Shown here: positions 41,010 through 50,392 of the stretch, one piece after another
Layout: each line of letters starts with the position of its first letter
How positions within the stretch are numbered: position 1 is the stretch's first letter
Assembly: GCF_003589595.1 (NCBI RefSeq)
Contig: NW_020653766.1
Location: forward strand, 1,796,003 to 1,860,002
Direction: 5' to 3'
Origin: Hyposmocoma kahamanoa
Taxonomy: Eukaryota > Arthropoda > Insecta > Lepidoptera > Cosmopterigidae
Length of the DNA: 64,000 nt
The notes under the pieces: generated by a model
The model's input: only the letters and a program-made list of their open reading frames with translations
What the model was told of the DNA's origin: nothing
The model's database searches: none
Made by a program: the position numbers and the translations under genes

Positions 41010-42112
41010 CGCCCGGGTTCTTTGAAAATATAAACACTACATCGTCCCTCTATTGACTTCGTCTTCGTAGTGTACCGATGGCAATCAGATACCAATTGAA
41101 CACAATGAATGAAACTATAAATACTTCATAATTATTTCAAGACACTTGCACGTAAATAGTACGATTGTATGTCAACCATGGCTGTAAAGAAAAGAAAAAA
41201 GGCCGTAGGGTTTTATTTGGGGCACTATACTCAAGCATCGAGTATATAACCAGAAATAGAGACGAAATAAGGTCCATACATTCCAGATAACTCATCAGTG
41301 ATACGTCACTTATAAATATCAACTCTCGTTTGCACTGAAATAGTACAGCGCCAACAACTGACCTGTGTGTACGTCTCCGTATATTCCAAAAATATTCTGT
41401 ATTTATTGTAATAAAGATAATATCTCTAACAATACCGTGCTGTTCTATTCGGTGGTGTGGGAAAAACGGCAAAACATCTAATTACAAAACAAACGGAATC
41501 AAATTTCATAGCTAATTAAATATTAAACATGTAATCCTGCAATTTCGGTCCATTATAGCAAAGCTCAAGTTAACTGGTCGATTTGAAGTGAAACAATTTA
41601 CTTGAATTCGGGTTGGCCAATCGGAGCGCAGTTGTCACCGTAATGATTTAGCAGAATAGTTTTTAAACAAATTAAATGACATTTCGTCTCTATTTCTGGT
41701 TATGCAATACATTGCATGTTTCTCGGGCGGTATGGGAATTACGAACCCAGACTCCGAATCTTCTATCGACTTCTATCTTCGACTTCGGGCTTCTAGAGTC
41801 TCGTTCGTAATTCCTTGTTTACTGTTCTTAACCTTAATACAGAATACACTATTTCGCATTGCTATTACAATAATGTTGTAACTTAAAATATGTGAAATTC
41901 GTGATTATACTATTGGTGAACGTAAAATTTAATTATGTACACATCAACAAACCGTCGTTGGAATATTGTAAGAAACAATTAAAATATGTCTACTTAACCC
42001 GAAATGAGACAAACGAAAAATTTCTCATTCAAAATTATGAAATTATTAATTAAATTTTTTATTGAATTGATATTCAATTATTTTTTGTGAAATTACTCCA
42101 CTAGTTTGTTAT
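41010..42112. other. Intergenic with a 23-bp perfect inverted repeat
   Basis: No gene recognised. 41246-41268 and 41681-41703 are exact reverse complements (see findings). The frame between them (41137-41472 on minus) has no recognised motif. Confidence 0.4.
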
Positions 42113-42352
42113 AATTATTAATACAAAGATCGAACACTCAGAAAAAAGCACTCAGAAAAAATTCCTTCGATCCGGTCGGATTCGAACCGACGTCTTCTTG
42201 CATACCGTGCCAGACGCTATACCAACTAAGCCACGGAACGAACCAACGGACCTCACGAATTTTTCTATGTGCTTGCGTCGTGTCTTTGTACTTGGTTTTT
42301 CAACGAGTTTTAGTCGTACCGCCATCTATGAGAAATCTTTGACAGGTTTATC
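42113..42352 (-). mobile_element. tRNA-derived SINE, family C
   Basis: Minus-strand copy: TGGCTTAGTTGG box A, GGTTCGAATCC box B, GATCGAAGGAATTTTTTCTG and CGATCTTTGTATTAATAATT. A duplicated CACTCAGAAAAA occurs near the 3' end (42137-42160). Confidence 0.85.
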
Positions 42353-42670
42353 ATGAAATTTATGAAATTATTGTTTTCCTTTTATTCTTATATATATTTA
42401 GCGAGTAGGAAACTGTTTAGATGTCTGTAATAAACTTTACCCTATACATAAATTTTATTTTTTTTACAGAAATGTGCAATTCGTTTTTCATCAATTCTGA
42501 AAATATATACTTTTTGAGTTATAACACTATTGTATTAGCAGTACAATTTGATGATGAGTTTATTTACAGCATTTCATGTTGTTTATCTATTTAATGAAAT
42601 CGACTTACGAAAAATGTGTGAAATTCAATAAATTGGTTTCATCCTCTAATTTGCCACTTTTAAAATTGGA

Positions 42671-42854
42671 ACTGCCTCCGTGGCTGAACGGTTACCATGC
42701 CGGACTGCCCAGGTTCGATTCCCGGGCTGGGAGAAATATGGCCTACATTTATTTGTCTCGTGACGTAATTTGAAGTTGTCTATGTGTGTGTCCATAGCAC
42801 ACGCGACACAGGGTTTCTCTAGTGCGGGGCTATGTTGAGTGTATGCGTTATAAT
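42671..42854 (+). mobile_element. tRNA-derived SINE, family A
   Basis: CTGCCTCCGTGGCTGAACGG head. A deletion of about 11 bp falls between GGACTGCC and CAGGTTCGATTCCCGGG, and a second small one before TTTGAAGTTGTC. Confidence 0.85.
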
Positions 42855-42865
42855 CTTCAAGTTTG

Positions 42866-43060
42866 AATGGGATCTCTAATGAGGTACCCTATTTTTAACA
42901 AAAAAAAGAATTGTTAGTATGAACTCTTATTACGATTCAATTTACGATATAAAATGAATCGTTTGCTTGTCGTTACGAACCTTTACTAAACTGTAATAAG
43001 AGTTCATGGTAAGACCTCAGTTCAATTGAATATCTCCTCCTTTCTTGAAGTCGGTATAAA
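42866..43060 (-). repeat. Family D repeat with a 14-bp inner inverted repeat
   Basis: Left side ACCCTATTTTTAACAAAAAAAAG and right side AATATCTCCTCCTTTCTTGAAGTCGGT match family D in reverse. Between them TGAACTCTTATTAC (42920-42933) and its exact inverse (42993-43006) bracket 59 bp. Confidence 0.55.
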
Positions 43061-43533
43061 ATACGCTATGGTAGAATAACTGTGAAGGTTATATATTCGC
43101 ATAGTTCCCAGAGGCTGAGTCATGGACAATTTTGACATGTCCTATTTCATTTAACTCCAAGCTATTCTGTTTTGTTTTTTTTTTTCCATTATGTTGTTTT
43201 CTATAATGTGGCTTACGTGGATACGCATGGCAGACAAAGCGGATGTTTTTGTTGATTTTTTGGTATTTTTGAGTTTCGACACAATAATAAACTAGCTTTC
43301 AAGATATTAGGCCGCGATTTCATATTGGAGTCTCAATCTGCATCCCATTGGTCTGACATTGATATATATAAATATGTATATTAAATATGTATGTGTATGT
43401 ATTATATGTTATGTATTTATGTGTATATAGGTTGCTTATATAAATATATACTTAGTGTGTTATATTCATATTGTGTTTAAACTATGTATCATCATTATTT
43501 ATAAACTTCTTCCTGTCTGTTTTAATCATCATG
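43061..43533. other. AT-rich intergenic, nothing recognised
   Basis: No supported gene; a TATA-rich stretch at 43365-43460. Confidence 0.4.
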
Positions 43534-44085
43534 TTATGCACCCCTGTTAATTATTTTGAACCCAGTTTTGTGTGCAATTAAGTTTAAATAAATAAGGGAA
43601 GTAACAGGTTTGAAAGTTTTGTTCAAAAAACAGTTCGACAGTAAAAAAACTTTTAAATTATTAACAAACATACATTCCGTTTCAATATTTCGTATTATGA
43701 GGGGTATTTTATTATAAATTTTTATTGCCATATGGTGTGTGCCAGAAGATACAATGTGTAAATTTGTAAATGAACCAACCAATTTATTTCTTTTCGTTAA
43801 TCTAGCTTTATAAGTATCATTACTTTCTTGTTCAAATAGATGCCTATATTTTCTTACAAACTTACAAATTTCTAATATGTATACTGAGGTAAGTGTTAAA
43901 ACATTCAAACTGGTAAAGTGTGGTCTACAAGTATCTGTTCCTCTTATATTTACTAAAATTCGCATGCATTTCTTTTGCAGAACGAAGAGGTTATTGGCGT
44001 GTGTACTATTACCCCATAAAACGACGCCATAACTTAGCCATGCATACGCATATCTGAATACGTGTATCTGAATGTCAACTTGAAA
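43534..44085 (-). pseudogene. LINE reverse transcriptase C-terminus, open 3' part
   Basis: Minus strand from about 44080: AYAWLSYGVVLWGNSTHANN, LFVLQKKCMRILVNIRGTDT and CRPHFTSLNVLTLTSVYILE, then a basic stretch YKARLTKRNKL, AIKIYNKIPLIIRNIET and a natural stop at 43534. YGV-LWGNS and QKK--RI are the classic post-palm blocks of CR1/Jockey-type reverse transcriptases, and KIYN-IP is the usual C-terminal block. About 180 residues are open without a stop; everything upstream, including the palm, is missing. It belongs to a different subfamily from the LINE at 45854. Confidence 0.8.
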
Positions 44086-44095
44086 TTAGTTTTTT

Positions 44096-44345
44096 ACCGA
44101 CTTAAAAAATGGAGGCGGTTCTTAATTAGACTGTTTTCTTTTTTTTTGTAGTATGTATGTTACACGAAAATTCCGGCATTTGAAAACCGATTTAGATGAT
44201 TATTTTTTTGTTAGAAACAAGATACCTCAGTATTGGACCCATTGAAATGTGAAGGAAATATTTCACCTCTAACTAGGGGATGAATCCGATTTCGCGCACT
44301 TGTCATCGATTACAATAAAACTTAGCAAATAGACGACGAAACGAA
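44096..44345 (+). repeat. Family D repeat
   Basis: ACCGACTTAAAAAATGGAGG start and GATTACAATAAAACTTAGCAAATAG end, with internal shortening. Confidence 0.6.
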
Positions 44346-44361
44346 AATTCGTCGAAATTAT

Positions 44362-44386
44362 TATGATACTAAGTAAAGGGACGAGT
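44362..44386 (-). mobile_element. Metulj-like SINE tail fragment
   Basis: TATGATACTAAGTAAAGGGACGAG is a reversed SINE end lying directly before a plus-strand copy, giving a fold-back pair. Confidence 0.55.
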
Positions 44387-44573
44387 AAGCCTTGATGAAA
44401 CTACAGGCACATGAGACTTGTCAACTTATGTCTCAGGGTGATGGGCGCAGTGGCAGTGCCCCTCAGATCTTTGCGATTTAAAGCTCTGAGTGGCACTGCA
44501 ACTGTTACGGACAGGCGTGTAGCTTACCATCAGGCGCATGACTTGTTCGTCCCGTCACTTAATATTATAAAAA
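44387..44573 (+). mobile_element. Metulj-like SINE (family B), clean distal half
   Basis: ACTACAGGCACATGAGACTTG through the full core to CGTCCCGTCACTTAATATTATAAAAAAA. Few changes from the inferred family consensus. Confidence 0.9.
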
Positions 44574-44699
44574 AATGTACTTCGTTTATTTTAGAAAGGT
44601 ACAATAATCACACAATCATGTATTTGGTATAGAGTAAACGGCTGTCATCATCACCTGGCGGTGGCGATGGTGACGAAGATACAGGCACACGATATTTGG

Positions 44700-45150
44700 C
44701 AACTTGTTTGTCTCAACCTATCAACAGTCCGAAATGACATTTTCCAGAAATATCGTTTGTTCGAATTGTCATAACCTCGAAAGTAATTTTGAGAGGAAAA
44801 TGTTTTTTTTTTTATTTTAAACCTTACTCTCGTGAGACTCATACTCACTAAAAACCCCCGGGTATTCCCACACTCTTCATGGGACGGGGCTGTGAGGCAC
44901 CTCTGGGAGACTTTACTTTTGTGAACCCTTGCCCAGTGAGTGACAAAGCCCCCGTTTTGCCACCCAGGGTTCACTGTCAGGGTTTTATTTTAAACCTTTT
45001 TTTTTTTTTTTTTTTAAACCTACCTCAACCTAACCGAACCTAATCGTGTCTTTGCGACAAACATCCAACATATCCTGAAAGAACAACAGTTTCGTTATAA
45101 ATCGGTTTTCGGTTTCGGAAAAAAGAAATTCGAGTTTGTGATAGGTTACC
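44700..45150 (-). repeat. Dispersed repeat family F, interrupted by a retroelement 3' end
   Basis: Family F blocks appear inverted at 44705-44800 (GAAATGACATTTTCCAGAAAT, CCTCGAAAGTAATTTTGAG) and 45020-45150 (CTAATCGTGTCTTTGCGACA, TTTCGTTATAAATCGG). The 44805-45000 section is a separate insertion. Confidence 0.6.
44805..45000 (-). mobile_element. Retroelement 3' UTR insertion with TTTTATTTTAAACC duplication
   Basis: The sequence TTTTATTTTAAACC occurs at both edges (about 44809-44823 and 44983-44997). Minus-strand content: GTGAACCCTGGGTGGCAAAA, GGGGGCTTTGTCACTCACTG and CCCGGGGGTTTTTAGTGAGT, which reads like the 3' end of an R1-clade LINE (recollection). It lies within family F. Confidence 0.55.
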
Positions 45151-45151
45151 G

Positions 45152-45256
45152 TCTCGGGGTGACGAGCGCAGTGGCAGTGCCCCTCAGATCTTCGAGATTT
45201 ATAGCTGTGAGTGGCACTGTTACTGCACGACCCGCTCATCCCTTCACTCGTTATCG
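45152..45256 (+). mobile_element. Metulj-like SINE fragment
   Basis: CTCGGGGTGACGAGCGCAGTGG to GACCCGCTCATCCCTTCACTCG; the GTTATGGACAGGCGTGTAGC section is deleted. Confidence 0.8.
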
Positions 45257-45639
45257 TACTCCGAAAATTACGTCACCCTAAAAAACTTCCCTTGCTCTAG
45301 TTATGAACTAGTCAGGAGATACACGAAATATGCGCAGGTCACATCATGTCACACGGGTGCAGTGAATCGCATGTAGGTCAGGTCAGACGATGACCTGTCC
45401 GATTGCCTCCCCTGTGACGGCGCTTGTGTAAATATGCCGTAGGGTTGAATACAAATACAGTAGGTCATCTTTACCTACGACTGCAAATATTACAGCAACG
45501 TCATGCGACATACCCCCCTCCACCCTTCAGTGGACATCTGATCTACTGCAAGCCACAATAGAGCGTGGAGAACTATGGCATAAGGAGTCTTGTTAGGGGT
45601 AACCTCTTTCTGGGACATATCACTGACACAAACGTGTAT
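45257..45639. other. Intergenic, nothing recognised
   Basis: Less AT-rich than average, with scattered CACGGGTGC and GACCTGTCC words; no frame or known repeat. Confidence 0.4.
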
Positions 45640-45800
45640 GCTACATACAATACAAAACAATTATTGCAATTGCGGACTGGAACAAAAATAATACAAAAAC
45701 AATAAAAAAACGGGTACAACAGGCGGCCTTATTGCTATATAGCTATCACTTCCAGGCAACCTTCGGGTTACAGGAAAATCTGTGAGATAGTTATTAATTG
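45640..45800 (-). mobile_element. LINE 3' end fragment (GGCGGCCTTATTGCT type)
   Basis: Second copy of the block seen at 22335: CAGGCGGCCTTATTGCTATA and CTTCCAGGCAACCTTCGGGT on plus. Confidence 0.5.
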
Positions 45801-45853
45801 AGGGCACAACAGAATAGGTACGTAATTAAAACACATATTTCACTTTCAAAAAT

Positions 45854-46692
45854 GAAAAGTCAAAGTCAAAGATTATTTATTCTATAGGTAAAATAAATTT
45901 ACACTTAAAAACGTCACATTTAAGCTACTGCACGTTCACTACGCTGACCTCCCTGAGAAGAACGCGCAAGAAACTCTAGGGATTGCTCTTTTCAAATAAA
46001 CTTAAATGCTATGGAATACATTTAGATTCCAATTTGTGTGGATTCTGGAGCCATGTCGTCTTTCCATACATCTTTATCTAACACGTAGTCTTCAATTTGT
46101 AATATGATTTTTCGATCAAAATATTTTTAATGTAGTTTTTAAACTTAGGAAATGATAAACTTAATATATGCTGCGGAATATTATTGTAAAAACGTATACA
46201 GTTCCCCATAAAAGAGTTGTTTACCTTGGTTAAACGAAATCGTAGTACCATGAGTTTGGACTTAGCTCTAAGGTTAATATTATGGATATCTTCTTTCTTA
46301 TTGAAATTATGTATATTTTTACGGGCATATAAAATATTTGAGTAAATGTACTGTGATGCCACAGTCATGATACCAGTCTCCTTAAACTTTTCTCTGAGAG
46401 ACACCCGAGAACCTAGACGGTACACAGAACGAATCGCTCGTTTTTGCAATACAAATATGGTTTCAATATCTGCCGCTTTACCCCACATGAGAATCCCGTA
46501 GGACATTATACTATGGAAGTAACTAAAGTAAACTAGTCTAGCAGTACTAACATCGGTAAGCTTACGTATTTTGCGGATTGCGTATGCAGCGGAGCTCAAT
46601 TTGCTGGCCAGGGAAGATATATGTGGAAATTATTGAAGTTTACTGTCTAAGGTCACTCCCAAGAAGACTGCTTCATTAACAAGGTATAAAGG
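45854..46692 (-). pseudogene. CR1-like LINE: reverse transcriptase C-terminus and 3' UTR
   Basis: Minus strand from about 46690: YLVNEAVFLGVTLDSKLQ, a TAA stop, then FPHISSLASKL and an open frame of over 170 residues. This frame reads SSAAYAIRKIRKLTDVSTAR, YFSYFHSIMSYGILMWGKAA, VLQKRAIRSVYRLGSRVSLR, GNCIRFYNNIPQHILSLSFP and FKNYIKNILIEKSYYKLKTT. A one-base change near 46100 alters the last codons compared with 40674-40856. The blocks FLGV-LD--L-W--HI, YG---WG and KR--R are the standard post-palm order of this superclass. The 3' UTR ends in (CTTTGA)n at 45854. Most of the element is missing 5'. Confidence 0.85.
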
Positions 46693-46974
46693 AAGAAAAG
46701 AAGAATAATAACAAAAATAGTCTAGACAGATATCCAAAATAATAGTAATAAATAAACAAAATACTTAAATAAATAACAAAAATAATCATATATGATTAGA
46801 TAGCGTTTTGTTATTTTTAATTTTTTAGTCACACGCATCTATCGTGCTGCCGCCGTTAGGTGAAAGGGCGCTTGTGATAAAAACTCGAAACTGAGAAAAT
46901 ATTTTCAAAGAAATTAAATAAGTAAGTAATGAGTACCTGGACCTCAGCTCCAACTAACTATTTACAGCCTTTGA
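46693..46974. other. AT-rich intergenic, nothing recognised
   Basis: No gene or known repeat. Confidence 0.4.
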
Positions 46975-47165
46975 AGTCGAAACCCTTAGCCTGTGAGGTC
47001 CCAGTGCCCTTCACCTGTACGGCAGCTACCTTGCCCAACGCATTAGCATAGCCATACAAAGGGGGAACGCTCCAGCATCTTGGGCACCTTGCCGCGGGGA
47101 CCCAACTTTACTTTCTAGTATTTAAGTTTTTATTTTATAAAGTTAGATAAATAATAATGAAAAAA
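46975..47165 (-). repeat. Dispersed repeat family H
   Basis: Minus strand AAAGTTGGGTCCCCGCGGCA, AGGTGCCCAAGATGCTGGAG and GCGTTGGGCAAGGTAGCTGC; shared with 56900-57095 on plus. Possibly a LINE coding relic, but frames are broken. Confidence 0.55.
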
Positions 47166-47573
47166 ATTCCTTTTGTAACATTTGATAGGAATAACAAAAA
47201 CATCGGTAACGAACCCACGAAACCCAATCGGACTTCCTTACGATGTTTTCGTTGGAAGTTAATGCAAGAATTTATATCATAAATCCGATAGCTGTCCTCT
47301 CGGCTGTAGAGAATAACTCACAATTCACCGCCCACTCCCCTGTTCAATTAGAATTACCAAAATATTTCTTCGCGAATACGTTTCATTTGTTATCATGAAT
47401 AAGGATCATAAGCTCAAATGGCCGGTCAATTTGATTAGAACCAGTCCGGAACACTCTTTGTTCAATTTGGAACTCTCTCCTATAATAAGATACCGGTTGA
47501 TATTCAAAATTTGCCATTTACGATGTCCAAAACTATATTGTGAAACTAAAACTTAGCTTCTGCGTACTTGCGT
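47166..47573. other. Intergenic, nothing recognised
   Basis: No gene or known repeat. Confidence 0.4.
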
Positions 47574-47751
47574 GCTGCCGGTGAAGTTACAGGCACATGG
47601 GACTCGTCAGCTTATGTCTCAGGGTGACGGGCGTAGTGGCAAAGATCTTTGTGAAAGTTCTGAGTGGCACTGCAACTGTTATGGATAGGGATGTCGCTTA
47701 CTACCAGGCGTACCACTTGTTCGTCCCGTTACATTGTATTATAAAAAAAAA
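47574..47751 (+). mobile_element. Metulj-like SINE (family B), distal half
   Basis: GTGCTGCCGGTGAAGTTACAGG to CGTCCCGTTACATTGTATTATAAAA; a deletion removes GTGCCCCTCA before AGATCTTTG. Confidence 0.85.
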
Positions 47752-47870
47752 CGTACTCGGATGACAAAGTCCGTGTTAGTCACCCGTTCAGCTCTGGCAT
47801 GTATTCTCAATCTAAGATGTTTCAAATAAAAATTGTAAATGACAAATGTATTCAAATGTATAGTTACAAA

Positions 47871-48248
47871 CTTAGAATAATAACGCATAGAATGATAGTT
47901 TCATATCAAACGAACTGTCACAAGTGAGGCAAATATCAAATTCATGTAGGCTAGTATTAGTAGTAGGTTAATTTTCAGTTTTAGTGAATATCTAAGTAAA
48001 AATACAAGTTGAAACGCGTTACTTCCTTGTGGAATGTGATGTTAGTATCTATTTTATGTTTGTCTGACGCATTTTTACACTCATTTACCGCACATTTCGT
48101 CATTTTTAGCTAAAATTCTTGAACTGTTCGCGGTGCAAGTTGACCTTGAGCACTGAAGGCCCGCCCGCTCGTGTAGGCCCTTTGGGCGCGCTTCAATTTG
48201 CCTCACTTAGCGTGGGTGGACTAGGTTTCTATGCGTTATTATTCTAAG
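47871..48248 (+). mobile_element. MITE family 2 (8-bp duplication), copy 1
   Basis: 378 bp. CTTAGAATAATAACGCATAG at the left end and its reverse complement at the right end form a 22-bp TIR. The exact 8-bp duplication GTTACAAA flanks it (47863-47870 and 48249-48256). A subterminal GTGAGGCAAAT occurs near both ends in opposite orientation. No coding capacity. The 8-bp duplication suggests hAT or a relative; the CTTAG end is not typical hAT. Confidence 0.9.
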
Positions 48249-48279
48249 GTTACAAAGTACAAACCCTAGAGTTTCTTGC

Positions 48280-48370
48280 TTATTCTTTTCAGGGGAATTT
48301 GCATTACGAATGAGCGGTAGCGTTTAATCAATATGAAAATTTCAGGTGTTATTTGCTTACTTGTGAAATA
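48280..48370 (+). repeat. Repeat shared with 56795-56905
   Basis: GGGAATTTGCATTACGAAT-AG and TTTCAGGTGTTATTTGCTTA to TGAAATAAAGATTAATTTGAT align with 56815-56900. Confidence 0.5.
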
Positions 48371-48697
48371 AAGATTAATTTGATCCTTATGTCGTTGATA
48401 TACGACACATTCGCACGAAGCGCTTTACTTCTTTCGTCCTAATGAATAATAATAATGTGCCAGACAACCAATTGCCTGGTTTCAAACTAGGGAATTCCCT
48501 GTACTATGAATGCCAGAGCAACGGAATACACACCAGACCAATAACAGACTAGATTACTAGACCAATTTAGAAAATTTCATTTTCCAAATTCAAGCATTTG
48601 TCAAATTAAGGTTCTACCGGAAATCAAACCCGAAGTCTTCTCATCCAGCGTCCACAGTGCACGCCGTTGGACCATCGAGGTCGGACAATTCTTTTTA
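48371..48697. other. Intergenic, nothing recognised
   Basis: 48600-48680 contains GAAATCAAACCCGAAG and CCGTTGGACCATCGAGG, words reminiscent of a reversed tRNA-like box B, too degraded to call. Confidence 0.35.
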
Positions 48698-48771
48698 TGA
48701 TCACTCAGAGCTTTAAGTCGCAAAGATCTGAGGGGCACTGCGCCCGTCACCTTGGGACATAAGTTGAAGCA
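48698..48771 (-). mobile_element. Metulj-like SINE core fragment
   Basis: TCACTCAGAGCTTTAAGTCGC to GACATAAGTTGAAGC; about 75 bp of the central region. Confidence 0.75.
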
Positions 48772-49015
48772 AATTACACTTAACATTCTTTTGTATACTA
48801 AGTTTCGTTTTGCATGGACAAAATGGCGGATGAAAAAAGCAAAATGTTAAAAATTAGCAACTTATTTTTTAACAGATTCTTTGTAACGTTTAATGTCCCT
48901 TTGTAACAAACATAATGAGTGTATTTCCTATGTGCATTTAATATTTAGAAGTGGTTGTCTATTATTTCTTTCTTTATTTATTTAATTCTAGAAAACTCAG
49001 ACTTGAGTGTGTGCG

Positions 49016-49017
<2 letters not shown>

Positions 49018-49046
<29 letters not shown>

Positions 49047-49048
49047 CC
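49018..49048. repeat. (TTA)n microsatellite
   Basis: About ten TTA units directly after GTGTGCGTTATT, which matches the end of family A SINEs, so it is probably the tail of a lost plus-strand copy. Confidence 0.8.
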
Positions 49049-49076
49049 CACTTTCGGTAGTTCTTTCATACTTAGG

Positions 49077-49180
49077 TCCAAGTATTAATGTTGTATCTAC
49101 AGCTGCGTTTCATTCAAAAGTTCNNNNNNNNNNTCCAAGTATTAATGTTGTATCTACAGCTGCGTTTCATTCAAAAGTTC
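49077..49180. other. Assembly gap with duplicated 47-bp flanks
   Basis: Ten N at 49124-49133. The 47 bp before (49077-49123) and after (49134-49180) are identical, beginning TCCAAGTATTAATGTTGTAT. This is the pattern left when a scaffolder joins two contigs with overlapping ends without merging them. Confidence 0.9.
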
Positions 49181-49454
49181 TATTCTTCGTAACATTTTCA
49201 TTTAATGCACTGTGACGCTAGAGTATGATATATTGATATATTGATATCTTTAAACTTATCTAATATTACTCAGAGACACTCCTGGTTCCTTAAGTATATT
49301 TTAATTTAGAGCTTGTGTAATTATGGCCTCACCGCTAGGCCCGGCATAATCGTTAATTAACCTTAACCTACATCAATTTATGCCTTCATATTTAACGAAT
49401 GAATGAATGGAGGATTTAAGAGTGCTTAAGTTACAGTCGAAGTTACGGTTGAGT

Positions 49455-49612
49455 GGTTTAACTTAATTTTCGTTTTTGAACCGATTTTTATGAACCGATT
49501 TTGACGAGTCGCTTTTTGAGTTGGAAAAGGGTACTTCATTAGAAGTCACATTTGAATTTGAAGGGTGACAAATTAGGGATATGAATCCGGTTTATTGGAT
49601 TTTCATAAATAA
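49455..49612 (+). repeat. Family D repeat fragment
   Basis: GAACCGATTTTTATGAACCG and AAAAGGGTACTTCATTAGAAG to GGGATATGAATCCGGTTTATTGG; central part only. Confidence 0.5.
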
Positions 49613-50095
49613 ATTAGTCAGGTATGATGAATAGCCGCTTGCATACAATGAGAACGGCCCAAATACCAAAGCTTCTCTTGAATGTACAATCAACAATATT
49701 GACGCTTAAAATATTTTCACACACGATTGACACATGTCGAAAAAAAATAACATACCAACAAACAAACGATACATCAAAGGCATTACTATCCTTATTTACA
49801 CCGCAGACGGTTAAAAAAAATATATAATACAAACAACGTTTAACAAACAGCACGAGTCGCAAAACGTAACCCTGTGGAACGCCTAAAGGATCCACCCAAG
49901 CGTACTAGAGGCACATAACGACGTTTTCAGCTACATTAACTCTCTATATACACCAACCACGTACCCCATTACTTAAGTCCATTGTATCCATTATGCTGAG
50001 AATTAACTGAGTAAGCATAGTTAGAAAGGTTGGTTAATAATAATAAATATACTTAACAACACTAATCACTTGGTTTCTAGCTTATAACGAGTGTT
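49613..50095. other. Intergenic, nothing recognised
   Basis: Frames on both strands at 49614-49895 are long for the area but carry no known motif. Confidence 0.4.
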
Positions 50096-50370
50096 GTAAG
50101 CGGTTGTAGCCCAGTGAGAGTTCAGTTGCTTCTTAATTGAGATGTCCACGGATCGAATCCTTGTGGCGGCATGTACCTATGCCTTTATTTCTAATTTTCG
50201 AACTTTTTTTGTAGTAAACCTTGCATATCAATGAAAGTTCATAAACCTTGGAAAACGTGTAAAGCCACTATCTCGAATTGGTTTAGGTTAACTACGGCTT
50301 AAACGTTTACCTTAATGGAAACCGGTGCCCAGCTGCGGAACGCATAAAAAATAAAAAATGATGATGAAAA
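50096..50370 (+). mobile_element. tRNA-derived SINE with RTE-like (GAT)n tail, family E
   Basis: Head GGTTGTAGCCCAGTGAGAG (box-A-like) and box B GGATCGAATCC at 50151-50161. The body ends with GGTGCCCAGCTGCGGAACGC, A-rich sequence and TGATGATG. The 3' end resembles RTE LINE ends such as that at 25484, which suggests RTE-driven movement (inference). Confidence 0.65.
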
Positions 50371-50392
50371 GCTTGTCAACTTGTCAACGTCT

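Noticed and set aside
41137..41472. 111-residue minus-strand gene
   Set aside because: No motif recognised, and it covers one arm of the 23-bp inverted repeat; no support beyond being open.
48955..49215. 86-residue frame on the plus strand
   Set aside because: It crosses the run of N and the duplicated flanks; the frame is an assembly product.
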